The position numbers and the translations under genes were made by a program. The notes below the pieces were generated by a model, which saw only the letters and a program-made list of their open reading frames with translations, was not told the origin of the DNA and made no database searches. Shown in pieces: positions 8,207 through 16,887 of a stretch of DNA of 64,000 nucleotides. Numbering within the stretch: the first letter of the stretch is position 1; each line of letters begins with the position of its first letter. Location of the stretch: contig NZ_CP108455.1 of NCBI RefSeq assembly GCF_036241575.1, positions 6,803,001-6,867,000 of the forward strand, in the 5' to 3' direction. This DNA is from Streptomyces sp. NBC_01267. Lineage in GTDB: Bacteria; Actinomycetota; Actinomycetes; Streptomycetales; Streptomycetaceae.

Positions 8207-10039
8207 ATGCTTCCCCAGGCTCTTCGAGCACGGCGACACCCCTCCCGCGCGGCTCGGAAGCTCTCGTATCTGGCGGTCGCCGCAGTCGTGCTGTCGGTGG
8301 GCGCGACCGTTCCGCCCTCCGCCCACAGCTCGCCACCGGGGAAGGCGCCGGTAGCGGTGGGGTACGGGGGAGCGGTGTCGAGTGTCGACCAGGACGCGTC
8401 GGCCGCCGGTATCGAGGTGCTCCGGCACGGCGGCAACGCGGTGGACGCGGCGGTGGCCACGGCCGCCGCGCTCGGCGTCACCGAGCCGTACTCCTCGGGC
8501 ATCGGCGGTGGCGGCTACTTCGTCTACTACGACGCCAAGTCCCGTCAGGTGCACACCATCGACGGCCGGGAGACCGCGCCCCGCACCGCCGACTCCTCGC
8601 TCTTCCTGGAGAACGGCAAGCCGCTGGCCTTCGCCGACGCGGTGACCAGCGGGCTGAGCGTGGGGACGCCGGGAACGGCCGCCACCTGGGACTCCGCCCT
8701 GCGCTCCTGGGGCAGCAAGCCGCTCAAGGAGGTACTGCGGCCGGCCGAACGGATCGCCACGGACGGGTTCACCGTCGACGCGACCTTCCGCGGCCAGACC
8801 CAGGACAACCAGGACCGCTTCGCCGACTTCCCCGCGACGGCGGAACTCTTCCTGCCGGGCGGCCGGCCGCCGGCCGTGGGCTCCACCCTGAAGAACCCCG
8901 ACCTGGCGCGTACGTACGAGGAGTTGGGCCGCAAGGGGGTCGGCGAGCTGTACCGCGGCAGCCTGGGCGAGGACATCGTCCGTACCGTCCGCAAGCCGGA
9001 CCTCGCCCCCGGATCGACGCGCAACGCGCGCCCCGGAGACCTGACGGCGAAGGACCTGCGCGCGTACGAACCGCTGCACCGCGCGCCGACGAAGGTCTCC
9101 TACCGCGGCCTCGACGTGTACGGCATGGCGCCGTCCTCCTCCGGGGGCACCAGCGTCGGTGAGGCGCTCAACATCCTTGAGCGCACCGACCTGTCGAAGG
9201 CGTCGGAGGTGCAGTACCTGCACCACTACATCGAGGCGAGCCGGATCGCGTTCGCCGACCGGGGGCGCTGGGTCGGCGACCCGGCCTTCGAATCCGTACC
9301 GACGAAGGACCTGCTCTCCCAGCGGTTCGCGGACTCGCGGGCCTGCCTCATCAAGGACGACGCGGTGCTCACCAGTCCGCTCGCACCGGGCGACCCCCGG
9401 CACCCGGAGGACTGCGGGACGAGCGGCAAGGCGGCCCCCACCACCTACGAGGGTGAGAACACCACCCATCTGACGGTGGCCGACAAGTGGGGGAACGTCG
9501 TCGCCTACACCCTCACGATCGAGCAGACGGGCGGCAGTGCGATGACCGTCCCCGGCCGCGGCTTCCTGCTCAACAACGAGCTGACGGACTTCTCGTTCGC
9601 CCCGGCGAGTCCGGCGGTCCACGACCCGAACCTCCCCGGTCCGGGCAAGCGCCCGCGCTCCTCGATCTCCCCGACGATCGTCCTCGATGCCGGGAAGCCG
9701 GTCCTGGCGGTCGGCTCCCCGGGTGGCGCGACCATCATCACCACGGTCCTGCAGACCCTCCTCGGGCATCTCGACCGGGGGCTCCCGCTGGTGGACGCGA
9801 TCGCCGCACCGCGCGCCAGCCAGCGCAACGCCGCGACCACCGAACTCGAACCGGCTCTGTACAACAGCCCGTTGAGGAGCCGGCTGGAGGCGCTGGGGCA
9901 CTCGTTCACGCTGAACCCGGAGATCGGCGCGGCCACGGGAGTGCAGCGGCTGCCGGACGGCCGCTGGCTGGCAGCCGCCGAGCCGGTACGCCGGGGCGGT
10001 GGCTCGGCCATGGTGGTCCGGCCCAGCGGCAGGCCCTGA
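8207..10039 (+). CDS. ggt: Secreted gamma-glutamyltransferase
   Basis: A 610-residue exported gamma-glutamyltransferase, which hydrolyses or transfers the gamma-glutamyl group of glutathione-like compounds. A signal peptide covers about residues 1-45. The family core is clear: LRHGGNAVDAAVATAAALGV, then YSSGIGGGGYFVYYD, RETAPR, and the autoprocessing site in GENTTHLTVADKWGNVV, where the Thr before HLTV becomes the new N-terminal nucleophile. The C-terminal SPGGATIITTVLQ motif is also present. The ATG at 8207 has GGAGG six bases upstream; a GTG or ATG in other frames nearby is not used. Confidence 0.92.
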   Translation: MLPQALRARRHPSRAARKLSYLAVAAVVLSVGATVPPSAHSSPPGKAPVAVGYGGAVSSVDQDASAAGIEVLRHGGNAVDAAVATAAALGVTEPYSSGIGGGGYFVYYDAKSRQVHTIDGRETAPRTADSSLFLENGKPLAFADAVTSGLSVGTPGTAATWDSALRSWGSKPLKEVLRPAERIATDGFTVDATFRGQTQDNQDRFADFPATAELFLPGGRPPAVGSTLKNPDLARTYEELGRKGVGELYRGSLGEDIVRTVRKPDLAPGSTRNARPGDLTAKDLRAYEPLHRAPTKVSYRGLDVYGMAPSSSGGTSVGEALNILERTDLSKASEVQYLHHYIEASRIAFADRGRWVGDPAFESVPTKDLLSQRFADSRACLIKDDAVLTSPLAPGDPRHPEDCGTSGKAAPTTYEGENTTHLTVADKWGNVVAYTLTIEQTGGSAMTVPGRGFLLNNELTDFSFAPASPAVHDPNLPGPGKRPRSSISPTIVLDAGKPVLAVGSPGGATIITTVLQTLLGHLDRGLPLVDAIAAPRASQRNAATTELEPALYNSPLRSRLEALGHSFTLNPEIGAATGVQRLPDGRWLAAAEPVRRGGGSAMVVRPSGRP

Positions 10040-10050
10040 CCAGGCATCCG

Positions 10051-10085
10051 TGACCTGCCCGCCCGGACAGCGGGCGGGCAGGTCA
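10051..10085. terminator. Bidirectional terminator between ggt and map
   Basis: 15-base perfect arms (10051-10065 and 10071-10085) enclose a 5-base loop. The right arm includes the stop codon of the convergent map gene (10083-10085). Confidence 0.8.
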
Positions 10086-10850
10086 GAGCGCGGTGAGGAT
10101 GCGCGGGCCCGCGGAGGTGATGGCGACGGTGTGCTCGACGTGCGCCGCGCGGCTGCCGTCCAGGGTGCGCAGGGTCCAGCCGTCACGGTCCGTGTAGTAG
10201 CCGTCCTCACCGCCGGCGATCAGCATCGGTTCGATCGCCAGGACCATGCCGTGGCGCAGCGCCACACCGCGGCCCGGCCGGCCCTCGTTGGGGACCCCCG
10301 GGTCCTCGTGCATGGACCGGCCGACGCCGTGGCCGCCGAAGCCGTCCAGGATGCCGTATCCCGCGCCGCGGCAGACGCTCCCGACCGCGTGGGCGATGTC
10401 ACCGATGCGGTTGCCGACGACCGCGGCTGCGATGCCCGCGGCCAGGGCCTGTTCGGCCGTTTCGATGAGGCGTACGTCGTCGGGGCGGGCCCGGCCGACC
10501 GTGAAGCTGATGGCCGAGTCGCCGACCCAGCCGTCCAGGATGGCGCCGAAGTCCGCGCTGACGAGGTCGCCGTCGCGGAGCCGGTAGTCGTCCGGGACGC
10601 CGTGTACGACGGCGTCGTTGACGGACATGCAGAGGACGGCCGGGAACGGGGCGGACGCGAAGCCCGGCTGGTAGCCGAGGAACGGTGAACCCGCTCCGGC
10701 CTCGCGCAGCACGGCGTGCGCGGTCGCGTCGAGTGCACGGAGGGTGACCCCGACGCCCGCGGCGGCGCGGACCGCCGCCAGTGCGCGGGCGACGACGCGG
10801 CCCGCCTCCCGCATCGCCTCGAGGGACTGGTCTGTCTTGATATTGATCAT
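10083..10850 (-). CDS. map: Methionine aminopeptidase, type I
   Basis: A 255-residue type I methionine aminopeptidase that removes the initiator Met from nascent proteins. The metal ligands are visible in DLVSADFGAILDGWVGDSAISF (two Asp), GHGVGRSMHEDP (His), LAIEPML (Glu) and the C-terminal VEHTVAIT (Glu). No ribosome-binding extension is present. It diverges from the XRE gene, with only 41 bases between the two starts; this is probably an additional copy rather than the map of the ribosomal-protein operon (inference from context). Confidence 0.92.
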   Translation of the reverse strand: MINIKTDQSLEAMREAGRVVARALAAVRAAAGVGVTLRALDATAHAVLREAGAGSPFLGYQPGFASAPFPAVLCMSVNDAVVHGVPDDYRLRDGDLVSADFGAILDGWVGDSAISFTVGRARPDDVRLIETAEQALAAGIAAAVVGNRIGDIAHAVGSVCRGAGYGILDGFGGHGVGRSMHEDPGVPNEGRPGRGVALRHGMVLAIEPMLIAGGEDGYYTDRDGWTLRTLDGSRAAHVEHTVAITSAGPRILTAL

Positions 10851-10860
10851 GCCAATTACT

Positions 10861-10879
10861 ATACCGGCCCGAGCGGTAT
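10861..10879. promoter_or_regulatory. Dyad between map and the XRE regulator
   Basis: ATACCG and CGGTAT form 6-base perfect arms around a 7-base spacer, in the 41-base gap between the divergent starts at 10850 and 10892. It is a good candidate for autoregulation by the XRE protein and for joint control of map. Confidence 0.5.
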
Positions 10880-10891
10880 TAGAATGACGGC

Positions 10892-11143
10892 ATGGTCCGT
10901 ACCCCTCTCACCCCCGAAGAGCACGCACGCGGCGAACGGCTCGGCCGTCTGCTCCGCGACGCGCGCGGCACGCGCACCATGACCGAGATCGCCCTCGGCG
11001 CGGGCATCTCCGCCGAGACGCTCAGGAAGATCGAGACGGGCCGCGCCCCGACCCCGGCCTTCTTCACGGTCTCCGCGCTGGCCGCGGTGCTCGGACTGTC
11101 CATGGACGAGATCGCCGCGAGCTGCGTACTGGTGCCCGTGTGA
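10892..11143 (+). CDS. XRE-family helix-turn-helix regulator
   Basis: An 83-residue protein made almost entirely of one lambda-repressor-like HTH: MTEIALGAGISAETLRKIETGRAPTPAFFTVSALAAVLGL is the five-helix DNA-binding fold. There is no ligand domain. The GTG of the NUDIX gene overlaps its stop codon by 4 bases, so the two are translated together, and map diverges 41 bases away. Confidence 0.88.
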   Translation: MVRTPLTPEEHARGERLGRLLRDARGTRTMTEIALGAGISAETLRKIETGRAPTPAFFTVSALAAVLGLSMDEIAASCVLVPV

Positions 11144-11637
11144 CCGGCGTACCCGTGATCCGCACGCCGCGCCGGGCGGCCCGGGTGGCGGTGCTGGATC
11201 CTGCGGGTGCGGTCCTGATGCTGCGCTACGACAACGAAGAGGTCGGCGTGCACTGGGCGTTGCCGGGCGGTGGCCTCGAACCCGGCGAGAGTTTTCTGGC
11301 GGGGGCCCGGCGGGAGGTGCGCGAGGAGACCGGGTGGGGTGATGTCGAACCCGGCGCGCTGCTCTGTACCTGGGAGCACGACTTCACCCGGGCCGGCGTG
11401 CCCGTGCGGCAGTTCGAGCACATCCATCTCGCCCGGGGGCCGCGCCGGGACCTGGCGGGGGACCTGGTCGAGGCGCATGCGGCGGACGGCATCCTCGGCC
11501 GGCGCTGGTGGAGCCCGGACGAGCTGGCCGGGGCGCCGGAAGCGCTCTGGCCGCCCCGGCTGCCCGCGCTGCTCGCCTCGTACGCGCCGGGAGCCGACCC
11601 CGTCCACCTCGGGTACGTGGCGAATCCGCCCCGGTGA
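11140..11637 (+). CDS. NUDIX hydrolase
   Basis: A 165-residue NUDIX protein. The NUDIX box is complete: GGGLEPGESFLAGARREVREETGWG follows the GX5EX7REUXEEXGU pattern at about residues 41-62. These enzymes cleave nucleoside diphosphates linked to another group; the substrate is not predictable. A WALPGGGLEPGE lead-in and a C-terminal YVANPPR tail complete a normal-length protein. It is coupled to the upstream XRE gene. Confidence 0.9.
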   Translation: MTGVPVIRTPRRAARVAVLDPAGAVLMLRYDNEEVGVHWALPGGGLEPGESFLAGARREVREETGWGDVEPGALLCTWEHDFTRAGVPVRQFEHIHLARGPRRDLAGDLVEAHAADGILGRRWWSPDELAGAPEALWPPRLPALLASYAPGADPVHLGYVANPPR

Positions 11638-11721
11638 GTGCGCCGGACTGACCGTGCCTCGGCGGAGGGCGGTCCCCACCTGCTGGTTTCTCGCCTCCCG
11701 GCCGCCGCCGTGAACATCGCG

Positions 11722-11737
11722 GCGCCCTTGGGGGCGC
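11722..11737 (+). terminator. Terminator after the NUDIX gene
   Basis: GCGCCC, loop TTGG, GGGCGC, then TTTCGT. The short stem plus T-run lies 85 bases after the NUDIX stop. Confidence 0.55.
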
Positions 11738-11883
11738 TTTCGTGTGCGTACTGCGGCCGATCCGGCTCGCAATTCGACCGCCGGGCCGGGCTGAAGTGAT
11801 CGCCGCGCGGCGAAACGTGATCGACTCGGCCGGTTAACGGCGATGGTCTTGCCCCAGTCTGTGACGGGGCTTACGTTCTCCTC

Positions 11884-11908
11884 CTACGCAACCCGTCTAC
11901 GTGCGTAG
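11884..11908. promoter_or_regulatory. Inverted repeat upstream of the pyrimidine-catabolism run
   Basis: CTACGCA and TGCGTAG are exact 7-base arms separated by 11 bases, ending 33 bases before the start at 11942. The position fits an operator overlapping the promoter or the 5' leader. Confidence 0.5.
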
Positions 11909-11941
11909 AACGTTCGTGGCGCCCTGTTGAAGGAGCTGCTC

Positions 11942-12784
11942 ATGTCCCATGCCGTACGCGCCGCACTGGTCCAGGCCACCTGGACGGGCGACACCGAATC
12001 CATGATCGCCAAGCACGAGGAACACGCCCGCGAGGCGGCCCGGCAGGGCGCGAAGATCATCGGGTTCCAGGAGGTGTTCAACGCCCCGTACTTCTGCCAG
12101 GTGCAGGAGCCCGAGCACTACCGCTGGGCGGAGGCGGTGCCGGAGGGGCCGACGGTCCGCCGGATGCAGGATCTCGCCCGCGAGACCGGCATGGTGATCG
12201 TCGTCCCGGTCTTCGAGCGTGAGCAGTCCGGCTTCTACTTCAACACCGCGGCCGTCATCGACGCCGACGGCTCGTACCTCGGCAAGTACCGCAAGCACCA
12301 CATCCCCCAGGTCAAGGGCTTCTGGGAGAAGTACTACTTCAAACCGGGGAACCTGGGCTGGCCGGTGTTCGACACCGCCGTCGGCAAGGTCGGCGTGTAC
12401 ATCTGCTACGACCGCCACTTCCCGGAGGGCTGGCGCCAACTCGGCCTGAACGGTGCCCAGATCGTCTACAACCCCTCTGCCACCTCGCGCGGCCTCTCCG
12501 CCCACCTCTGGCAGCTGGAGCAGCCCGCGTCCGCCGTCGCCAACGAGTACTTCGTCGCAGCCATCAACCGGGTCGGCCGGGAGGAGTACGGCGACGACGA
12601 CTTCTACGGCACCAGTTACTTCGTCGACCCGCGCGGCCGGTTCGTCGGGGACGTCGCCAGTGACAAGGAGGAGGAACTCCTCGTCCGCGACCTCGACCTG
12701 GACCTGATCGACGAAGTGCGGCAGCAGTGGGCGTTCTACCGGGACCGCCGCCCCGACGCGTACGAAGGGCTGGTGCAGCCGTGA
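11942..12784 (+). CDS. Nitrilase-superfamily carbon-nitrogen hydrolase (beta-ureidopropionase-like)
   Basis: A 280-residue nitrilase-superfamily amidase. The Glu-Lys-Cys triad is visible: Glu in GFQEVFNAPYF, Lys in GKYRKHHIP and Cys in VYICYDRHFPEGWR. With dihydropyrimidinase and a class III aminotransferase beside it, the likely role is hydrolysis of N-carbamoyl-beta-alanine or N-carbamoyl-beta-aminoisobutyrate in reductive pyrimidine breakdown; N-carbamoylputrescine amidase is an alternative. I chose the ATG at 11942 with AAGGAG upstream. The aminotransferase start overlaps its stop (GTGA). Confidence 0.85.
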   Translation: MSHAVRAALVQATWTGDTESMIAKHEEHAREAARQGAKIIGFQEVFNAPYFCQVQEPEHYRWAEAVPEGPTVRRMQDLARETGMVIVVPVFEREQSGFYFNTAAVIDADGSYLGKYRKHHIPQVKGFWEKYYFKPGNLGWPVFDTAVGKVGVYICYDRHFPEGWRQLGLNGAQIVYNPSATSRGLSAHLWQLEQPASAVANEYFVAAINRVGREEYGDDDFYGTSYFVDPRGRFVGDVASDKEEELLVRDLDLDLIDEVRQQWAFYRDRRPDAYEGLVQP

Positions 12785-14061
12785 CAGATCTGTACAGCCG
12801 CCACCTGGCCGTCCTTCCCGACTGGCTGGCGACCTACTACCGGCAGCCGATAGAGATCACGCACGGGGAGGGCCGGCACGTCTGGGACGCGGCGGGCAAC
12901 CGCTATCTCGACTTCTTCGGCGGCATCCTCACCACCATGACAGCGCACGCCCTGCCCGAGGTCACCAAGGCGGTCAGTGAACAGGCGGGCCGGATCGTCC
13001 ACTCCTCGACGCTCTACCTCAACCGCCCGATGGTGGAGCTCGCCGAGCGGGTCGCGGCGCTGTCCGGGATCCCGGACGCCCGCGTCTTCTTCACCACCTC
13101 GGGCACCGAGGCCAACGACACGGCCCTGCTGCTGGCCACGGCGTACCGCAGGTCCCACCAGATCCTCGCGATGCGCAACAGCTACCACGGCCGTTCCTTC
13201 TCGGCCGTCGGCATCACCGGCAACCGGAGCTGGTCCCCGACCGGCCTCTCCCCGCTCCAGACGCTGTACGTGCACGGCGGGGTCCGTGGCCGGGGCCCGT
13301 ACGCGGCGTTCACCGACGCCCAGTTCATCGAGGCGTGCGTCGCCGACCTGGAGGACCTGATCGGGCACACCCACGACGTGGCGGCGCTGATCGCCGAACC
13401 GATCCAGGGCGTCGGCGGTTTCACCGCCCCGCCGGACGGGCTCTTCGCCGCGTTCCGTGACGTGCTCGACCGGCACGGCATCCTGTGGATCAGCGACGAG
13501 GTACAGACCGGCTGGGGGCGCACCGGCGACCACTTCTGGGGCTGGCAGGCACACGCGGAGAACGGCCCGCCGGACATCCTCACCTTCGCCAAGGGCATCG
13601 GCAACGGCATGTCCATCGGCGGGGTCGTCGCCCGCGCCGACGTCATGAACTGCCTCGACGCCAACTCCATCTCGACGTTCGGCGGCTCCCCGGTCACCAT
13701 GGCGGCGGGCCTCGCCAACCTCACGTACCTCCTGGAACACGACCTCCAGGGGAACGCCCGCCGGGTCGGCGGCCTCCTGCTGGAGCGGCTGCGAGCCGTC
13801 GGCGCCCGGTCACCGCTCGTCCGGGAAGTCCGCGGCCGGGGACTGATGATCGGCATCGAATTGGTGAAGCCCGGCACGGACGAGGCGAACCCGGAGGCGG
13901 CAGCGGCCGTGCTGGAGGCAGCGCGTGAAGGCGGACTGCTGATCGGCAAGGGCGGCGGCCACGACACGAGCGTGCTGCGCATCGCGCCCCCGCTCTCGCT
14001 CAACGTCGCGGAGGCGGAAGCGGGCGCCTCCATCCTCGAACAGGCACTGAACGCGGGTTGA
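12781..14061 (+). CDS. Class III (omega) aminotransferase
   Basis: A 426-residue PLP-dependent class III aminotransferase. Visible motifs are FFTTSGTEANDTALLLAT, NSYHGRSF, the Asp in WISDEVQTGWGRTGDHFW and the PLP lysine in ILTFAKGIGNGMSIGG. In this cluster it probably transaminates beta-alanine or beta-aminoisobutyrate released by the upstream hydrolase. The GTG at 12781 overlaps the preceding stop codon by 4 bases; the open frame extends further upstream without need. Confidence 0.88.
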   Translation: MTDLYSRHLAVLPDWLATYYRQPIEITHGEGRHVWDAAGNRYLDFFGGILTTMTAHALPEVTKAVSEQAGRIVHSSTLYLNRPMVELAERVAALSGIPDARVFFTTSGTEANDTALLLATAYRRSHQILAMRNSYHGRSFSAVGITGNRSWSPTGLSPLQTLYVHGGVRGRGPYAAFTDAQFIEACVADLEDLIGHTHDVAALIAEPIQGVGGFTAPPDGLFAAFRDVLDRHGILWISDEVQTGWGRTGDHFWGWQAHAENGPPDILTFAKGIGNGMSIGGVVARADVMNCLDANSISTFGGSPVTMAAGLANLTYLLEHDLQGNARRVGGLLLERLRAVGARSPLVREVRGRGLMIGIELVKPGTDEANPEAAAAVLEAAREGGLLIGKGGGHDTSVLRIAPPLSLNVAEAEAGASILEQALNAG

Positions 14062-14109
14062 CCGGGGGGCCGGAAGCTCACAAGCGGACCAGAGAGGGAA
14101 CCCACCACC

Positions 14110-15513
14110 ATGAGTACCCGCACCTTGATCCGCGGCGGTCTCGTCATCACCGCCGCGGAGGAGACCCACGCCGATGTCCTCATCGAGGACGGCCGCATCG
14201 CCGCACTCGCCGCGCACGGCAGCACCGCGTCGGAGGGCTGGACCGCCGACCGTACGATCGACGCCACCGGCAAGTACGTGCTGCCCGGCGGGGTCGACGC
14301 CCATACGCACATGGAGATGCCCTTCGGCGGCACCTTCGCGGCGGACACCTTCGAGACCGGTACCCGGGCCGCCGCCTGGGGCGGCACCACCACCATCGTC
14401 GACTTCGCCATCCAGTCGGTCGGCGGCTCGCTGCGCGAAGGGCTCGACGCCTGGTACGCGAAGGCCGACGGCCGGTGCGCCGTGGACTACGGGTTCCACA
14501 TGATCATGTCCGACGTGAACCCCTCCACGCTGAAGGAGATGGACCTCCTGGTGGGGGAGGGGGTGACCTCCTTCAAGCTGTTCATGGCCTACCCCGGGGT
14601 GTTCTACAGCGACGACGGACAGATCCTGCGGGCGATGCAGCGGGCCGGGTCCAACGGCGGGCTGATCATGATGCACGCCGAGAACGGCATCGCGATCGAC
14701 GTGCTCGTGGAGCAGGCGCTGGCCGAGGGCCGTACCGACCCGCGCTACCACGGCGAGGTGCGCAAGGCCCTGCTGGAGGCCGAGGCCACCCACCGCGCGA
14801 TCAAACTCGCCCAGGTGGCCGGGGCCCCGCTGTACGTGGTGCACGTCTCGGCCGACGAGGCGCTCGCCGAGCTGACGAGGGCCCGCACCCAGGGGCTCGA
14901 CGTCTTCGGCGAGACCTGCCCGCAGTACCTCTTCCTCTCCACGGACAACCTCGCCGAACCGGACTTCGAGGGCGCCAAGTACGTCTGCTCCACGCCCCTG
15001 CGGCCACGGGAGCACCAGGAATCACTCTGGCGCGGACTGCGCAGGAACGACCTCCAGGTCGTCTCCACCGACCACTGCCCCTTCTGCTTCACCGGGCAGA
15101 AGGAACGGGGACGCGGCGACTTCTCGAAGATCCCCAACGGGATGCCCGGCGTGGAGAACCGGATGGACCTGCTCCACCAGGCAGTCGTCGACGGCCACCT
15201 CTCCCGCCGCCGCTGGATCGAGATCGCCTGCGCCGGCCCGGCCCGGATGTTCGGCCTCTACCCGAAGAAGGGCACGATCGCCCCGGGCGCCGACGCCGAT
15301 GTCGTCGTCTACGACCCGCATGCCGAGCAGATCATGTCCGCCGAGACGCACCACATGAACGTGGACTACTCGGCCTACGAGGGCAAGCGCGTGACGGGGC
15401 GGGTCGAAACCGTGCTGTCCCGCGGGGTCCCGGTGATCGACCGTCGTGCGTACGTGGGGAAGCCCGGACACGGGGTCTACCTGCCGCGGGGACTCTGCCA
15501 GTACACCAACTGA
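14110..15513 (+). CDS. Dihydropyrimidinase / D-hydantoinase
   Basis: A 467-residue cyclic amidohydrolase that opens dihydrouracil, dihydrothymine or 5-substituted hydantoins. The metal centre is complete: HTH in GVDAHTHMEMPFGG, the carbamylated Lys in SFKLFMAYPGVF, His in MMHAENG and VVHVSADEA, and the catalytic Asp in VSTDHCPF. Length and the ENRMDLL segment fit true dihydropyrimidinases. It starts 48 bases after the aminotransferase and closes the three-gene plus-strand run. A dihydropyrimidine dehydrogenase is not present in this window. Confidence 0.92.
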   Translation: MSTRTLIRGGLVITAAEETHADVLIEDGRIAALAAHGSTASEGWTADRTIDATGKYVLPGGVDAHTHMEMPFGGTFAADTFETGTRAAAWGGTTTIVDFAIQSVGGSLREGLDAWYAKADGRCAVDYGFHMIMSDVNPSTLKEMDLLVGEGVTSFKLFMAYPGVFYSDDGQILRAMQRAGSNGGLIMMHAENGIAIDVLVEQALAEGRTDPRYHGEVRKALLEAEATHRAIKLAQVAGAPLYVVHVSADEALAELTRARTQGLDVFGETCPQYLFLSTDNLAEPDFEGAKYVCSTPLRPREHQESLWRGLRRNDLQVVSTDHCPFCFTGQKERGRGDFSKIPNGMPGVENRMDLLHQAVVDGHLSRRRWIEIACAGPARMFGLYPKKGTIAPGADADVVVYDPHAEQIMSAETHHMNVDYSAYEGKRVTGRVETVLSRGVPVIDRRAYVGKPGHGVYLPRGLCQYTN

Positions 15514-15521
15514 AGGCGTCA

Positions 15522-15549
15522 TGGCGCCGCGGTCGGGGCCGCGGCGCCA
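15522..15549. terminator. Terminator between dihydropyrimidinase and the sugar-acid island
   Basis: 11-base arms (15522-15532 and 15539-15549) are exact complements around a 6-base loop, 9 bases after the dihydropyrimidinase stop. The next gene converges from the other side. Confidence 0.7.
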
Positions 15550-15567
15550 CCTCGAAGGGACCCCCGG

Positions 15568-16887
15568 TCACCACCGAGGCTTTGCCGGGTCGAAGTCCGG
15601 GTGGAACCGCCGCATGTACCCCGTGTCGTCGCGTCCGGTGATGCCCTGCCGGAGGTAGTTCTCATGCAGCCGGGCGAGCGCATCCCGGTCCAGCCGCACG
15701 CCGAGCCCCGGCGACATCGGCACCGGCACGGCCCCGTCGACGAAGGTCAGCGGGTTTTCCACCACGTCGACGCCCAGCTGCCACGGCGTGTGGGTGTCGG
15801 CTGCGTAGGACAGCTGCGGCAGCGCCGCGCCGAGATGGGTCATCGCGGCGAGACTGATCCCGAGATGGCTGTTGGAGTGCATCGACAGGCCGAGGCCCCA
15901 GGTCTCGCAGATGCCCGCCAGACGCACGGACTGCCGCAGCCCGCCCCAGTAGTGGTGATCCGACAGGATGACCTGGACCGAGCCGCGTTCGACGGCCTCG
16001 GGGATGTGGTCGAAGGAGACCACACACATGTTGGTGGCCAGCGGCATCCCGGCGGTCTCCGCGACAGCGGCCATGCCGGCCAGGCCCTCGGTCGGATCTT
16101 CGAGATATTCCAGCAGGCCCTGTGTCTCGGCGGCGACCCGGCGGGACGTCTCGACGCTCCACGCCGCGTTGGGATCGATGCGCAGCGGCAGCGTGGGGAA
16201 CTCCGCGCGCAGCGCGCGAATGGCGTCGAGCTCCACGTCGGGAGCGAAGACACCACCCTTCAACTTGATCGACCGGAAGCCGTACTGCTCCACCATCGTC
16301 CGGGCCTGGGCCACGATCCCGGCAGGGTCGAGCGCGGCGCCGAAGAGGTCCGGTCCGTCGCCGGGATGCTGCGCCCACTTGTAGAACAGGTACGCCGAGA
16401 AGGGCACCGCGTCGCGTACCCGGCCGCCGAGGAGATCGTGGACCGGACGGCCGATCGCCTGGCCCTGTACGTCGAGGCAGGCGACCTCGAACGCGGAGAA
16501 GACCCGCAGCGACACCTTCTCCGGTCCCATGCCGCCGGACGGACCGAGCTTCTCCGACGGCGCGTCAGCGGTGCCGAGCAGCCCGTCCACCACGGACCTG
16601 ATGTATTCGGTACGGAACGGGTCCAGCCCGATCAGCAGCGGCGCCACCGTACGCAGCACCGCCAGGTGCGAGGCGTCGCCGTAGGTCTCGCCGAGCCCGA
16701 TGAGCCCGTCCCCGCAGTCGATTTCGATGATCGCGCGCAGGGCCCACGGCTCGTGGCAGCCCACGGCGTTGAGCAACGGCGGATCAGGGAACGCGATGGG
16801 GGTGATGCGGATGTCGACGATCGTGGGGTGCCCTGACGGGCTCTGCGGCTCCATGAGGCCCTTCCTCGTACGGGAATCAGTGGTCAT
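15568..16887 (-). CDS. Glucarate dehydratase-type enolase-superfamily enzyme
   Basis: A 439-residue enolase-superfamily protein of the mandelate racemase subgroup. The residues expected of D-glucarate dehydratase are present: the KxK pair in SIKLKGG, Asp and Asn in LRIDPNAAW, Glu in YLEDPTEG, Asn in ATNMCVV, Asp in LSDHHYWGG and the catalytic His in SMHSNSHLGIS. The reaction is dehydration of D-glucarate (or a related aldarate) to 5-dehydro-4-deoxyglucarate, which suits the dehydratase directly upstream. Its start overlaps that gene by 4 bases. A later ATG (LMEPQ) would shorten it by 11 residues. Confidence 0.87.
   Translation of the reverse strand: MTTDSRTRKGLMEPQSPSGHPTIVDIRITPIAFPDPPLLNAVGCHEPWALRAIIEIDCGDGLIGLGETYGDASHLAVLRTVAPLLIGLDPFRTEYIRSVVDGLLGTADAPSEKLGPSGGMGPEKVSLRVFSAFEVACLDVQGQAIGRPVHDLLGGRVRDAVPFSAYLFYKWAQHPGDGPDLFGAALDPAGIVAQARTMVEQYGFRSIKLKGGVFAPDVELDAIRALRAEFPTLPLRIDPNAAWSVETSRRVAAETQGLLEYLEDPTEGLAGMAAVAETAGMPLATNMCVVSFDHIPEAVERGSVQVILSDHHYWGGLRQSVRLAGICETWGLGLSMHSNSHLGISLAAMTHLGAALPQLSYAADTHTPWQLGVDVVENPLTFVDGAVPVPMSPGLGVRLDRDALARLHENYLRQGITGRDDTGYMRRFHPDFDPAKPRW

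Larger units (their letters stand above)
11638..11941. other. Intergenic region between NUDIX and pyrimidine-catabolism genes
   Basis: These 304 bases have no supportable gene. They hold the likely NUDIX terminator (11722-11737) and an inverted repeat close to the nitrilase-family start (11884-11908). The part from 11790 to 11880 is relatively poor in GC and should contain the promoter of the catabolic run. Confidence 0.6.

Noticed and set aside
8201..10210. A very long open frame (669 codons) on the minus strand opposite the secreted gamma-glutamyltransferase.
   Set aside because: It is an antisense shadow typical of high-GC coding DNA: its sequence is Arg/Gly/Val/Asp-rich with no recognisable motif, while the plus strand encodes a full enzyme with signal peptide and catalytic motifs.
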